In this document: one piece after another, positions 16,316 to 25,346 of the stretch | How the letters are laid out: each line of letters starts with the position of its first letter | Numbering within the stretch: position 1 is the first letter of the stretch | Assembly: GCF_000161455.1 (NCBI RefSeq) | Contig: NZ_CM000745.1 | Coordinates: 2,729,120 to 2,793,119 of the forward strand | From: Bacillus pseudomycoides DSM 12442 | GTDB lineage: Bacteria; Bacillota; Bacilli; Bacillales; Bacillaceae_G | DNA: 64,000 nucleotides | Reading direction: 5' to 3' | Notes under the pieces: model-generated | The model's database searches: none | What the model saw: only the letters and a program-made list of their open reading frames with translations | Told to the model about the DNA's origin: nothing | Made by a program: the position numbers and the translations under genes

Positions 16316-17005
16316 ATGGAACCAAAACTTGCATTTTTAAGAAAATATAAAAGAAATGTAAAGCTTCAATCAATAGATAAAATTGATAATAAGGTCATAC
16401 CTAGTATTTGGTTTGAAATTTTTAAAGAACACGATAGCAACAAGAGAATAAAAATGGTTTTAGAGATTTGGAGAACATACGTAGGGAAAGAATTAAGAAA
16501 CACAATCTCATATTTGGAAGAGCACCTTTTCAATGTGGAGTTAATAGAAAATAACGGCATGTATTCGATGTTATATATACTGGAGACGTCGGATGGTGAA
16601 ATAGTGTATTATGAAGCAGGAAATCCTATGGATACATTTCATAATAAAGTGCTAGAAGTTTCATGGGATAGAATTCCCATTTCAGTTCGAAAGTTTTATG
16701 AAAAAGTTCATAATGGTTTTTATTATTATGCGAGCGGTGCTATGGGATTAGTGCCTTTTGAATGTGTTACTTATTTTGATGATGATGAGTGGGGAATTAT
16801 TGAAGAATTAGAGGAGAACTTACAAATTGATTTGAAAACAACTTTTGGATTTTTTAAAAGTGGAGCGGGCGGTTATGTAGCTATTGATTATAACAATTGC
16901 AAATATGATAAAGCTACATTATGGTTTGCAAACAATCAGCCAAAATATAATGTTGATTTTTGGGATCTAGTAGATGAATGGATAGTAACCGGTTTTGAAA
17001 CGTAG
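16316..17005 (+). CDS. SMI1/KNR4 (SUKH) family protein
   Basis: 229 residues from ATG 16316, with AAAGGGGA seven bases away; the ATG at 16298 has no binding site. A helical N-terminal half is followed by IPISVRKFYEKVHNGFYYYASGAMGLVPFECVTYF, then DLKTTFGFFKSGAGGYVAIDYNN, ATLWFANNQPKYNVDFWDLVDEWI. This 'f...hnGf.......G..p' plus 'GGYVAiD....atlW....P.yn..FWd.vDeW' structure is typical of Bacillus SMI1/KNR4 immunity proteins. It is the last intact immunity gene of the array. Confidence 0.75.
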   Translation: MEPKLAFLRKYKRNVKLQSIDKIDNKVIPSIWFEIFKEHDSNKRIKMVLEIWRTYVGKELRNTISYLEEHLFNVELIENNGMYSMLYILETSDGEIVYYEAGNPMDTFHNKVLEVSWDRIPISVRKFYEKVHNGFYYYASGAMGLVPFECVTYFDDDEWGIIEELEENLQIDLKTTFGFFKSGAGGYVAIDYNNCKYDKATLWFANNQPKYNVDFWDLVDEWIVTGFET

Positions 17006-17072
17006 TATGTAGAGAGTTTAAGAATTACTTTTGTGTACTGAAAAAAACGATATATGAATGGAGTTTGTATGC

Positions 17073-17467
17073 ATGGAAAAAGAAGGTGTGGTCTCATTAT
17101 GGCTAGGAAACATGGAATCTTAAGATTTTTTAGAGGACTATTTCAGTATAAAATATACAGATGATGGTGATTCCATAGCATCACCATTTATAAAAGACTT
17201 TCATATTTGTATGTATGATATTGATGAGGACTTTATTGAAAAAGAATTTTATTTAAAGCGAAGTGATAATCTAGAAGCTTTACTAACCGGGTGTTCTTAT
17301 GAAGAAGTTGTGATACCACAGATGAAAAGATATTTGCTGCGAATACACTAGAGATGAAATACAACACAATTATTATGATATATAACTATGAATACAGCGG
17401 CGAAATAATAAATAAAAATGAAAATCTTTATGAAATGAAATACATAGGAGCTGTTTCGTATAAATGA
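17073..17467 (+). pseudogene. Dead Imm22 immunity gene
   Basis: Starts MEKEGVVSLWLGNMES from ATG 17073, then an in-frame TAA at 17121-17123. The same frame continues DFLEDYFSIKYTDDGDSIASPF and EEVVIPQMKRY. A one-base loss near 17333 shifts the rest (YNTIIMIYNYEY, GAVSYK) into another frame, ending at TGA 17465-17467. Aligned with the intact copy at 7041 it is full length, so decay is recent: one nonsense change and one single-base deletion. Confidence 0.85.
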
Positions 17468-17488
17468 TAATAAAAAGGGGATTAGAAC

Positions 17489-18205
17489 ATGGAAGCTAGA
17501 GAAGTACATTCATTTCATCTACATTCAGAAAAAGAATTTTCTGAAATTCAAGATAAATTGATACATAGAATTGAATTGAAAAATAACTTTCATCTAGAAG
17601 ATGTAAGTTTAATAGCTGGAGTAGATTTAGCTTATTGGGAAAAAGATGATAAGCACTATGGAACTTGCTGTATTGTTGTTATTGAGTATCATACGAAGAA
17701 GGAAGTGGAGAAGGTCTATAGTTATGGGGAGGTAACGGTACCGTATATACCAGGTTTTTTAGCATTTCGTGAGTTGCCTTTAGTAATAGAAGCAGCCAAA
17801 AAGCTTACTTCTAATCCAGATATATTTATGTTCGATGGAAATGGCTATTTACACTATAAACATATGGGGATTGCGACACATGCTTCTTTTTTCTTACAAA
17901 AACCTACAATCGGTGTAGCGAAAAGTTATCTTAAGATTAAAGATGTTGATTTTATCATGCCAGAGAATAAGGCGTTTACTTTTAGTGATATTATGATCGA
18001 TGACGAGGTATATGGAAGAGTTTTAAGAACGAAGGAGAATGTAAAACCTATTTTTGTTTCTTGTGGAAATAATATCGATTTAGATACGAGTATTCAAATT
18101 GTATCGAATTTAATCGGGAAAGAAAGTAGATTACCAATTCCAGTGAGATTGGCAGATTTAGAAACGCATAAGGTGAGAAGAGACAAGAGGGAAAATGATA
18201 GATGA
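17489..18205 (+). CDS. nfi: Endonuclease V (deoxyinosine 3' endonuclease)
   Basis: 238 residues. It cleaves DNA at the second phosphodiester 3' of deoxyinosine, starting repair of deaminated adenine. Metal-binding and catalytic residues are present: Asp46 in AGVDLAY, Glu95 in PYIPGFLAFRE (which also supplies the strand-separating wedge), and Asp116 in FDGNGYLHYKHMGIATH. GVAKS follows. Length is normal for the family. AAAAGGGG lies before ATG 17489. It follows the dead Imm22 gene and marks the end of the array. Confidence 0.93.
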   Translation: MEAREVHSFHLHSEKEFSEIQDKLIHRIELKNNFHLEDVSLIAGVDLAYWEKDDKHYGTCCIVVIEYHTKKEVEKVYSYGEVTVPYIPGFLAFRELPLVIEAAKKLTSNPDIFMFDGNGYLHYKHMGIATHASFFLQKPTIGVAKSYLKIKDVDFIMPENKAFTFSDIMIDDEVYGRVLRTKENVKPIFVSCGNNIDLDTSIQIVSNLIGKESRLPIPVRLADLETHKVRRDKRENDR

Positions 18206-18216
18206 TAGGTCTATGT

Positions 18217-18247
18217 AAAAAGGGATAGGAGGATGATCCCTTTTTTT
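18217..18247 (+). terminator. Rho-independent terminator
   Basis: AAAAAGGGAT / ATCCCTTTTTTT stem and T run just after nfi. The 180 bases from here to the next gene show nothing specific. Confidence 0.85.
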
Positions 18248-18426
18248 GTTGTATTCGACGAAATACGACAACGCATAAAAACTTTATTTGCTATGATGTT
18301 TTTTGGAATATTTCATTTTTATAATAATGAGTTGTATTAGCTATTCTTTATGGTGTTTTTGGAGAGATTCACTCTACAAAAACCATGACAACATTAGTTA
18401 GAATCAAAGTGTTTATTTAGAGGGGA

Positions 18427-19383
18427 ATGGATAAGAAGATGGATGAAATGGAGAAATATCGCAAAAAAATTAAGGTGATTTCTTTTGATAGAGAACAAAA
18501 TAGAATGGTGGAAGTTGAAGAAAGTAAAATGACTTTCGCCGATGTTGGCGGAATGGAAGAGATTAAGAAGAAAATTAATATGGATTTTATTATGCCAATT
18601 AAAAATCCTGAATACTTTCAAGCGTTTGGTAAGAAAACAGGTGGAAGCTTATTATTTTATGGACCGCCTGGTTGCGGGAAGACATTTTTAGCACGTGCGG
18701 TAGCTGGAGAAATTGATGCGAATTTTATTCATTTGGAACTGCAGGCTATACTTTCTATGTGGACGGGTGAGTCTGAGAAAAATTTACATGAGATTTTTGA
18801 GGAAGCACGGAGAACAAAGCCATGTATTTTGTTTATTGATGAATTAGATGCATTTGGAGGGAATAGACAAAAAATGGGTTCTCATCATCAGCGGACACTA
18901 GTAAATCAATTGCTAGTAGAAATGGATGGAAGTAATTCTTTTAATGAAGGAGTTTATATTATTGGTGCAACAAATACACCATGGTATATTGACCCTGCAT
19001 TGCGCCGTCCAGGACGCTTTAATTCTCTTGTTTTTGTTGCACCGCCGACTTATGAGGAACGATTAACAATCCTGGATTTGAAAACAAAAGATAAGCCGAA
19101 AACAGAATTACAGCTTGACTTGGTCGCAAAGTATGCAGAGCATTTTTCGGGTGCCGATTTAACATATTTAGTTGAGGATGCGATTAATCAAGCGATTCAG
19201 CGTTCATTTGAAACAGGGCAATTACAACCTCTTTCAAATGAAGACTTGCTAGAAGCGATGAAAAAACGTCAGCCAACGACTTTAGATTGGTTTTCAACAG
19301 CAAAAAATTATGCGACATTTAGCGATGTGAATAAGGATTTTGATAAAGTGCTAGATTATATGAAAGAACACAGATTGAAATAG
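18427..19383 (+). CDS. AAA+ ATPase (FtsH/Cdc48-type single domain)
   Basis: 318 residues. A short charged N-terminus (about 35 residues) leads into FADVGGMEEIKKKI, the classical AAA entry. Walker A GPPGCGKT is at 79-86, Walker B ILFIDELDA at 134-142, sensor-1 ATNTP at 181-185, and the arginine-finger motif RRPGR at 193-197. An AAA lid follows (FSGADLTYLVEDAINQAI). There is no protease or second AAA domain and no membrane segment. The Shine-Dalgarno GAGGGG is too close to ATG 18427, so ATG 18439 may be the real start. The next gene is a membrane TPR protein 25 bases downstream; a shared complex is plausible. Confidence 0.85.
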   Translation: MDKKMDEMEKYRKKIKVISFDREQNRMVEVEESKMTFADVGGMEEIKKKINMDFIMPIKNPEYFQAFGKKTGGSLLFYGPPGCGKTFLARAVAGEIDANFIHLELQAILSMWTGESEKNLHEIFEEARRTKPCILFIDELDAFGGNRQKMGSHHQRTLVNQLLVEMDGSNSFNEGVYIIGATNTPWYIDPALRRPGRFNSLVFVAPPTYEERLTILDLKTKDKPKTELQLDLVAKYAEHFSGADLTYLVEDAINQAIQRSFETGQLQPLSNEDLLEAMKKRQPTTLDWFSTAKNYATFSDVNKDFDKVLDYMKEHRLK

Positions 19384-19408
19384 CAGGTAAGAAGCAGGGG
19401 ATGAGGGA

Positions 19409-21148
19409 ATGGAAGACAATTTTAGAAGGGTTTATTATTTGCTGAAACTTGGTGATGTTGAGCGTGCCAAAGAAGAAGCGGAACTTATGGTTAGGGAAGA
19501 TCCAGAAGATGTTTATGGATATCTCAGCTTAAGCTATGTATATTTCTATGGGCTTCATGAAAGTGATATTGCAAGTGAATATATAGAAGAAGCGCTTAAA
19601 TTAGATCACTTAAATGAATTTGTTCTTTTAGCAGGATTAGATATTTTTACTGCGCAAAGTAATTTTACAAGATTAAGAGAAATAGCGGAAATTGGTATAA
19701 GAAACTCCCCTGAAGAGGGACCATATTATTTCTATATGAGCGAAGCTGTCATGCATCTTGAAGGAATGAAGAATGTACTTGTTTACCTAGAAAAGGCGAT
19801 GGAATTAGACCCTGAAAATGAAACGTATGTAGGTAGGTATGCTTATATCCTTTTGAAACATTTCCCAAAACGAAAAGAAGAGGGATTAAAGGCTGAAAAG
19901 CGTGCTTTAGAATTAAATCCAGAAAATATAACGAATCTTTTCTGTTTTGCAAGTATAGCGAAGGAGAAGAGGAATTTTAAAAAAGCAAGAATGCTAGCTG
20001 AAACTGCGATGAAACTAGATCCAAATGATGAAGATGTTAGAGGGATTTATAAAGATACAATTGTAACGAAAAATAAATTTTGTGCTTTTACTATGGGATT
20101 TTCACAAATTTTAGTACGAGCTTTTTCTAAATTTTGCTCGTTATTTGGATTTGTATATGATCTAAATCGGTATGTGTATACTTTTTTAATCGTATTAAGT
20201 TTTATTGGATGGCTTATTCTTCCTATATATGTGATAGGAGGGTATGCAGGTATTATCTATTTTGTTGTTCTTGTGATGTGTCTTGTTTCTTCTATCATTA
20301 AAGGGAAGATATATAAAGAAGCTGGACTAAGTATGCCTTCAGATTGGAGAACGAATCTGCGCCAGAATCAATCTATTAGAGATCGAGAAATCTCTAAAAT
20401 GAAACGTGAAGTTGGGAAAGTAGAGCCTGTAAATGTATCGACACAAAAGCTGTCACCAGAAGAGATTGAGTCGCAATTAGCAAGTTTTTGGGGAAAAGAA
20501 GCCATGTTTGAAAAACAACAAGTCGCAGAGGTAGCGCCCACGGTTGCTCGATCACAATTATCGTCTGAAGAGCATAAACAAATTCAATCGTATTCAGATA
20601 TTAAATCTCCACGGTATAATAAATGGGGAATCTGTCTAGTCATTATTTTCTCTTTTACTCTTATTTATCGCGCTGAAAAATTATACAACCTGTATCAGAG
20701 GGAAACCGGAAATACAACGCCACATATCAGCCAAGAAACAAAACAATCGATTGTTGAATATCAGGATAGAGCGCTCGAAGAACAAAAAGAAAAATTCAAT
20801 AAGTATACGGTGGAATCTATTTTATATTCATTGAAAAGAAGTGATTTTAGTGAGAAATCCCTTCAGCAATTTGTTGAAGAAGGTTATGTTCCAGTTGTGA
20901 TGGGAAAGGTTGGCCAACCTAGTGTCGAGAAATTAAAAAATGCACATTCAACTAAATTTTATAAAGAAGGAACAATTACATATGTATTATTGCAAGATGA
21001 GGAGGGCTCGTTTCTTTTAGAAATCCGAGCAACAAAAATAAGTCACATTTACGGTGAAAGTTGGGATAATAGTGAGCGAGAGATGCAGAGATATCATGAG
21101 TTAATTACGAAAATTGATACACAAGGTATTGCAGTAGGAACAAAATAA
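19409..21148 (+). CDS. Membrane-anchored TPR protein
   Basis: 579 residues. The first roughly 215 residues are tandem TPR-like helical pairs with repeats such as 'YLEKAMELDPENETY' and 'AEKRALELNPENITN'. Two membrane segments follow (about 254-272 and 276-295), then a charged cytosolic linker, a third hydrophobic segment (about 405-422), and a C-terminal domain of about 150 residues that I cannot name. It would present TPRs to the cytosol and a tail domain across the membrane. Co-directional with the AAA+ ATPase, it is likely its partner or substrate adaptor. Function is unknown. Confidence 0.75.
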   Translation: MEDNFRRVYYLLKLGDVERAKEEAELMVREDPEDVYGYLSLSYVYFYGLHESDIASEYIEEALKLDHLNEFVLLAGLDIFTAQSNFTRLREIAEIGIRNSPEEGPYYFYMSEAVMHLEGMKNVLVYLEKAMELDPENETYVGRYAYILLKHFPKRKEEGLKAEKRALELNPENITNLFCFASIAKEKRNFKKARMLAETAMKLDPNDEDVRGIYKDTIVTKNKFCAFTMGFSQILVRAFSKFCSLFGFVYDLNRYVYTFLIVLSFIGWLILPIYVIGGYAGIIYFVVLVMCLVSSIIKGKIYKEAGLSMPSDWRTNLRQNQSIRDREISKMKREVGKVEPVNVSTQKLSPEEIESQLASFWGKEAMFEKQQVAEVAPTVARSQLSSEEHKQIQSYSDIKSPRYNKWGICLVIIFSFTLIYRAEKLYNLYQRETGNTTPHISQETKQSIVEYQDRALEEQKEKFNKYTVESILYSLKRSDFSEKSLQQFVEEGYVPVVMGKVGQPSVEKLKNAHSTKFYKEGTITYVLLQDEEGSFLLEIRATKISHIYGESWDNSEREMQRYHELITKIDTQGIAVGTK

Positions 21149-21188
21149 AATCATATAGGTTACATTGTTTGCTTTTATATAACAAGTA

Positions 21189-21218
21189 AGGGGGACAAAT
21201 GTCCTCCTTTTAGTTTTT
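21189..21218 (+). terminator. Probable terminator
   Basis: AGGGGGACAAATGTCCTCCTTTTAGTTTTT: a GGGGAC/GTCCTC-type stem followed by T-rich sequence, 40 bases after the TPR gene. Confidence 0.6.
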
Positions 21219-21265
21219 GCTGAATGTTGAGGAAGGGATATTACTGCCCGTTAATGTGTGATAAA
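21216..21265 (-). repeat. Truncated bcr1-type repeat
   Basis: The segment containing GCTGAATGTTGAGG, TTACTGCCCGTTAATG and TGATAAA matches about 50 bases at one end of the complete minus-strand copy at 55155-55206 (CTGAATTTTGAGG, TTACTGTCCGTTAATG, GGATAAA). The remaining two thirds of the element are absent. It is a fragment, fused to the terminator region of the TPR gene. Confidence 0.6.
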
Positions 21266-21355
21266 TTTAATTAAAAAATAAGAAAGTTTTTTGATTTGTT
21301 ACATATATTTTAGTGAAAGGCCTTTCACCATTTTATCACCTAGGGGGCAATCATA

Positions 21356-21547
21356 ATGAAGTTTTTGTCTTACCTTACAGTAATTCTGGTGATTCTTGGC
21401 GGTTTGAATTGGTTGTTTGTTGCGCTGGATTATAATGTAGTTGAGAAATGGTTTGGTTCTACACCAGCTCTTGTTGATACCATTTATTGGCTTTTTGGTC
21501 TTTCTGCTCTTTATCAAATTTATGATCGGTTCTTTACGGACAATTAG
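21356..21547 (+). CDS. DUF378 family membrane protein
   Basis: 63 residues with two hydrophobic stretches, LTVILVILGGLNWLFVAL and LVDTIYWLFGLSALYQIY. The 'GglNWl' and 'iyyligls.ly' features are diagnostic of DUF378. TAGGGGGC precedes ATG 21356 and a terminator follows directly, so it is a monocistronic gene. Function is unknown. Confidence 0.85.
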   Translation: MKFLSYLTVILVILGGLNWLFVALDYNVVEKWFGSTPALVDTIYWLFGLSALYQIYDRFFTDN

Positions 21548-21569
21548 CTCTTATAAATTTATGAATGGA

Positions 21570-21603
21570 GTGTTAAGCGAGATAAAATGCTTAACACTTT
21601 TTT
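21570..21603 (+). terminator. Rho-independent terminator
   Basis: GTGTTAAGC / GCTTAACAC perfect 9-bp stem and six T, after the DUF378 gene. Confidence 0.9.
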
Positions 21604-21674
21604 GTATGTTTATAAAAGTAAATGCATCTGCAAACGGTTCCATTGCGTCTTGCACCCTAATAAAGCAAAACAAA

Positions 21675-21703
21675 TTGACCGTATATTTTATATAGGTTAT
21701 AAT
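21675..21703 (+). promoter_or_regulatory. Sigma-A promoter of the serine operon
   Basis: TTGACC at 21675-21680 and a consensus TATAAT at 21698-21703, separated by 17 bases, 50 bases before the serC start. No riboswitch or T-box structure is evident in the short leader. Confidence 0.75.
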
Positions 21704-21754
21704 TCAGAAAGTTTAAAAATTAATAAATATAGAAACAGGGAGGTCATACAGTTG

Positions 21755-22837
21755 ATGGAGAGAGTTTACAATTTTTCGGCAGGACCATCTATACTCCCTT
21801 TGCCAGTTTTAGAAAAAGTGCAAAGGGAGCTTTTGAATTATAACCGGACAGGCATGTCTGTTATTGAAATGAGTCACCGGTCTTCAGAGTTTCAAAATAT
21901 TATAGATGAAGCAAGTAGCTTGCTTCGTGAATTGATGCACATTCCTGAGAATTACGACGTGCTATTTTTACAGGGAGGGGCATCGTTACAGTTTTCAATG
22001 GTTCCATTAAATTTAATGAATGAACATAAAAGAGCTGGATATGTCCTTACAGGGTCATGGTCTAAGAAAGCCTTACAGGAGGCTAAGAAAACTGGAGAAG
22101 TAGAAGTTATTGCTTCATCGGAAGAAAATCATTTTTCAACGATTCCACATGTTGATGTTTCAATGATTCCGAAAGAACTAGATTATGTACATATAACAAC
22201 GAATAATACGATTGAAGGAACGAAATATGTTCAATTGCCGAAATTAGAGAATATTCCACTTATTGCTGATATGTCTTCAAATATTTTATCTGAAGAATAC
22301 GATATAGAGAAATTTGGTTTCATTTATGCAGGAGCACAAAAGAATTTAGGACCAGCAGGACTAACAATTGCAATTATTAGAAAAGACTTAATTGGTAAAG
22401 CGGATACTTCTTGTCCGATAATGTTAAACTATGAAACTTACAGTAAAAATAATTCCTTATATAATACACCACCATCCTTTAGTATTTATGTGACGAAGCT
22501 AGTATTAGAATGGTTAAAGGAGCAGGGCGGCGTATCCGCGATTGAAGAACAAAATAGAAAAAAAGCAGCTCTTCTATACGATTTCTTAGATGAATCAAAA
22601 TTATTTACTTCACCGGTTGATCCTGCATATCGTTCGCTTATGAATATTCCATTTACAACACCATCCAATGATTTAAATGAGCAATTTTTACAAAAAGCTA
22701 AGACACTAGGGCTTGTTACATTAAAAGGCCATCGTTCAGTCGGTGGCATGCGAGCGAGTATTTATAATGCAATGCCGGTAGAAGGTGTTCAACAATTAGT
22801 AGATTACATGAAGGATTTTGAGCTAGAGAATAGATAG
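21755..22837 (+). CDS. serC: Phosphoserine aminotransferase
   Basis: 360 residues, the usual length. It converts 3-phosphohydroxypyruvate and glutamate to phosphoserine in serine synthesis, using PLP. YNFSAGPSILP at the start, FLQGGASLQFSMVPLNL, and GAQKNLGPAG with the PLP lysine at about residue 196 identify it. The open frame extends far upstream, but the homologous start is ATG 21755 with AGGGAGG at 21737-21743; TTG 21752 is also possible. It is the first gene of a serC-serA-DUF1015 operon. Confidence 0.95.
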   Translation: MERVYNFSAGPSILPLPVLEKVQRELLNYNRTGMSVIEMSHRSSEFQNIIDEASSLLRELMHIPENYDVLFLQGGASLQFSMVPLNLMNEHKRAGYVLTGSWSKKALQEAKKTGEVEVIASSEENHFSTIPHVDVSMIPKELDYVHITTNNTIEGTKYVQLPKLENIPLIADMSSNILSEEYDIEKFGFIYAGAQKNLGPAGLTIAIIRKDLIGKADTSCPIMLNYETYSKNNSLYNTPPSFSIYVTKLVLEWLKEQGGVSAIEEQNRKKAALLYDFLDESKLFTSPVDPAYRSLMNIPFTTPSNDLNEQFLQKAKTLGLVTLKGHRSVGGMRASIYNAMPVEGVQQLVDYMKDFELENR

Positions 22838-22849
22838 GGAGATGGGGAA

Positions 22850-24022
22850 ATGTTTCGCGTTCAAACATTAAATCAGATTGCTGAAAAGGGCTTGCAAATT
22901 TTTGGTGGAGAGCGATATGAGGTTGGAGAAGGCTTAGAACATCCAGATGGTATACTACTTCGAAGTTTTTCCTTACATCAAGAAGAATTTTCAAAAGATT
23001 TAAAGGCAATTGCAAGAGCAGGAGCTGGTGTAAATAACATTCCTGTAGAACGTTGTACAGAAAGAGGTATCGTTGTTTTTAATACCCCAGGGGCAAATGC
23101 GAATGCAGTGAAAGAACTTATTCTTGCCAGTCTTATTATGTCATCACGTAATATTATAAGTGGGGTTGGTTGGACAGCGGGATTAGAAGGTGAAGAAGTT
23201 CCGCAGCTTGTAGAAGCAGGAAAAAAACAATTCGTTGGTTCAGAGATAGCGGGAAAACGACTTGGTGTTATTGGACTGGGTGCTATTGGTGCCCTTGTCG
23301 CAAATGACGCATTATCTCTTGGTATGGACGTCGTTGGATACGATCCATATATATCTGTTGAAACAGCATGGCGCTTATCAACACATGTACAACGTGCATT
23401 TAGTTTAGATGAAATCTTTGCAACATGTGATTATATTACATTGCATATTCCACTGACGGATCAAACGAGAGGGATAATTGGAGAACATGCTATACAAACG
23501 ATGAAAAAAAGTGTCCGTCTCTTTAACTTCTCAAGAGGAGAACTTGTGGATGAAGTTACGTTAGCAAAAGCTTTAGAAGAAGGGATTATTAATCATTACG
23601 TAACTGATTTTCCAAATGAAAATGTAATAAAAATGAGAAATGTAACGGCAACACCCCATCTTGGAGCTTCAACGTATGAATCTGAAGAGAATTGTGCAGT
23701 TATGGCTGCTCGTCAATTACGAGACTATTTAGAAACAGGAAATATCCGTAATTCAGTAAATTATCCAAATGTAGAACTTCCTTATGTCGGAAAGAAACGA
23801 ATTACGATTATGCATCAAAACGTTCCGAATATGGTGGGGCAAATTACAGGATGTTTAGCGGAACATCATATTAATATTGCTGATATGATAAACCGTAGTA
23901 AAGGCTCTTTTGCATATACAATGATTGATATCGATAATGGAATTGATGATATAATTAAAGAAAATGTAGTTGAAAACATAAAGAAAATCACAGGTGTAGT
24001 AGCTGTTCGAATGATTGTATAA
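22850..24022 (+). CDS. serA: D-3-phosphoglycerate dehydrogenase (short form)
   Basis: 390 residues. It oxidises 3-phosphoglycerate to 3-phosphohydroxypyruvate, the entry step of serine synthesis. The NAD-binding motif GVIGLGAIGALVAND, the catalytic Arg in NFSRGELVDE and the His in ATPHLGAST are present. A C-terminal ACT domain (KRITIMHQNVPNMVGQITGCL) from about residue 315 suggests serine feedback. It lacks the extra domain of the long bacterial forms. It starts 12 bases after serC, behind GGGAGATGGGG. Confidence 0.95.
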   Translation: MFRVQTLNQIAEKGLQIFGGERYEVGEGLEHPDGILLRSFSLHQEEFSKDLKAIARAGAGVNNIPVERCTERGIVVFNTPGANANAVKELILASLIMSSRNIISGVGWTAGLEGEEVPQLVEAGKKQFVGSEIAGKRLGVIGLGAIGALVANDALSLGMDVVGYDPYISVETAWRLSTHVQRAFSLDEIFATCDYITLHIPLTDQTRGIIGEHAIQTMKKSVRLFNFSRGELVDEVTLAKALEEGIINHYVTDFPNENVIKMRNVTATPHLGASTYESEENCAVMAARQLRDYLETGNIRNSVNYPNVELPYVGKKRITIMHQNVPNMVGQITGCLAEHHINIADMINRSKGSFAYTMIDIDNGIDDIIKENVVENIKKITGVVAVRMIV

Positions 24023-24035
24023 AGGAGAGAGAGAT

Positions 24036-25283
24036 TTGGCGACAATTCGACCATTCAGGGCAATTCGTCCAGTATCTGATAAAGCTGCACAAGTTGCAGC
24101 ACTGCCGTATGATGTGTTAAATAGTGAAGAAGCAAGAGAAGTTGTAAAGGGAAACTCATATTCCTTTTTGCATATTGATAAAGCTGAAATAGACTTAGAT
24201 CCGGCTGTTTCACCATATGATAACAGTGTATATGAAAAGGCAAGTGAAAATCTACAACGTTTAATGCAAGAAGAAGTATTGATTCAAGATGAAGAGCCAT
24301 GTCTTTATATTTATCAATTAACAATGCAAGGGAGAACGCAGTCTGGACTTGTCGTTTGTACATCAATTGATGAGTATACTGATAATACAATTAAAAAGCA
24401 TGAGCGGACCCGTCATGAAAAAGAACAAGATCGCATTCGTCATGTTGATATATGTAATGCGAATACAGGTCCAATTTTTTCAACATATCGTGCGAAAGAA
24501 GACGTAACAAAGTTAATTGCAACGTGGCAAAAAAATCACACGCCAATTTATCAATTTACTGCAGATGACGGTGTGGAGCATGTAATATGGAAAATCGCAG
24601 AAATTGATGCGATTTCTGCATTAGTAGAATCATTCGAAGAGATTCCTTCCTTATATATTGCAGATGGACATCATCGATCAGCATCTGCTGTGAAAGTTGG
24701 GTTAATGCGTAGGGAACAATATCCGAACTATACAGGAGAAGAAGAATTTAATTTCTTTTTATCTGTTTTATTCCCTCATGATGAACTATCAATTTGGGAT
24801 TATAATCGTGTTGTGAAAGATTTAAATGGTTTATCACAGGACCAATTTTTACAGCAAATTTCACACTATTTTTATGTAGAAAGAGCTTATGTATCTCCAT
24901 ATAAACCAACTGAACCAAAATCATTTGGCATGTATTTGGATCAGGGGTGGTATAAACTAACTGTGAAAGAAGAAACATTTGATGCCTATGATGTTGTAAA
25001 ACGTTTAGATGTTTCTATTTTACAAGATCACTTATTGAGTCAAGTATTACAAATTCACGACCCACGTGCAGATAGCCGCATTGATTTTGTTGGTGGTATT
25101 CGAGGTTTAGAGGAGCTAGAGCGCCTTGTAAATCGTGGTGATTATAAAGTAGCGTTTGCTTTATATCCTACATCAATGGAAGATTTATTAGCAATTGCTG
25201 ATGCGGGGGAAGTTATGCCACCAAAGTCCACTTGGTTTGAACCGAAGCTTCGTAGTGGGCTTTTCATACATTCTTTAAATTAA
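24036..25283 (+). CDS. DUF1015 family protein
   Basis: 415 residues from TTG 24036, six bases after AAAGGAGAGA. The start IRPFRAIRP is followed by AALPYDVLNSEEAREV, KHERTRHEKEQDR, and IADGHHRSASA, matching the DUF1015 family. The family role is not settled; its constant position behind serA suggests a link to serine metabolism. It is 13 bases after serA and is the last gene of the operon. Confidence 0.9.
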   Translation: MATIRPFRAIRPVSDKAAQVAALPYDVLNSEEAREVVKGNSYSFLHIDKAEIDLDPAVSPYDNSVYEKASENLQRLMQEEVLIQDEEPCLYIYQLTMQGRTQSGLVVCTSIDEYTDNTIKKHERTRHEKEQDRIRHVDICNANTGPIFSTYRAKEDVTKLIATWQKNHTPIYQFTADDGVEHVIWKIAEIDAISALVESFEEIPSLYIADGHHRSASAVKVGLMRREQYPNYTGEEEFNFFLSVLFPHDELSIWDYNRVVKDLNGLSQDQFLQQISHYFYVERAYVSPYKPTEPKSFGMYLDQGWYKLTVKEETFDAYDVVKRLDVSILQDHLLSQVLQIHDPRADSRIDFVGGIRGLEELERLVNRGDYKVAFALYPTSMEDLLAIADAGEVMPPKSTWFEPKLRSGLFIHSLN

Positions 25284-25308
25284 ACAAAAAGACATAAGAT
25301 TAGGAGTA

Positions 25309-25346
25309 AAGATAGTAAGGATTAAATATCCCTACTATCTTTTTTA
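25309..25346 (+). terminator. Rho-independent terminator
   Basis: AGATAGTAAGG / CCTACTATCT stem with a T run, ending the serine operon. Confidence 0.85.

Noticed and set aside
21587..21754. N-terminal extension of SerC implied by the long open frame
   Set aside because: The promoter (21675-21703) lies inside it and the family start with AGGGAGG is at 21755.
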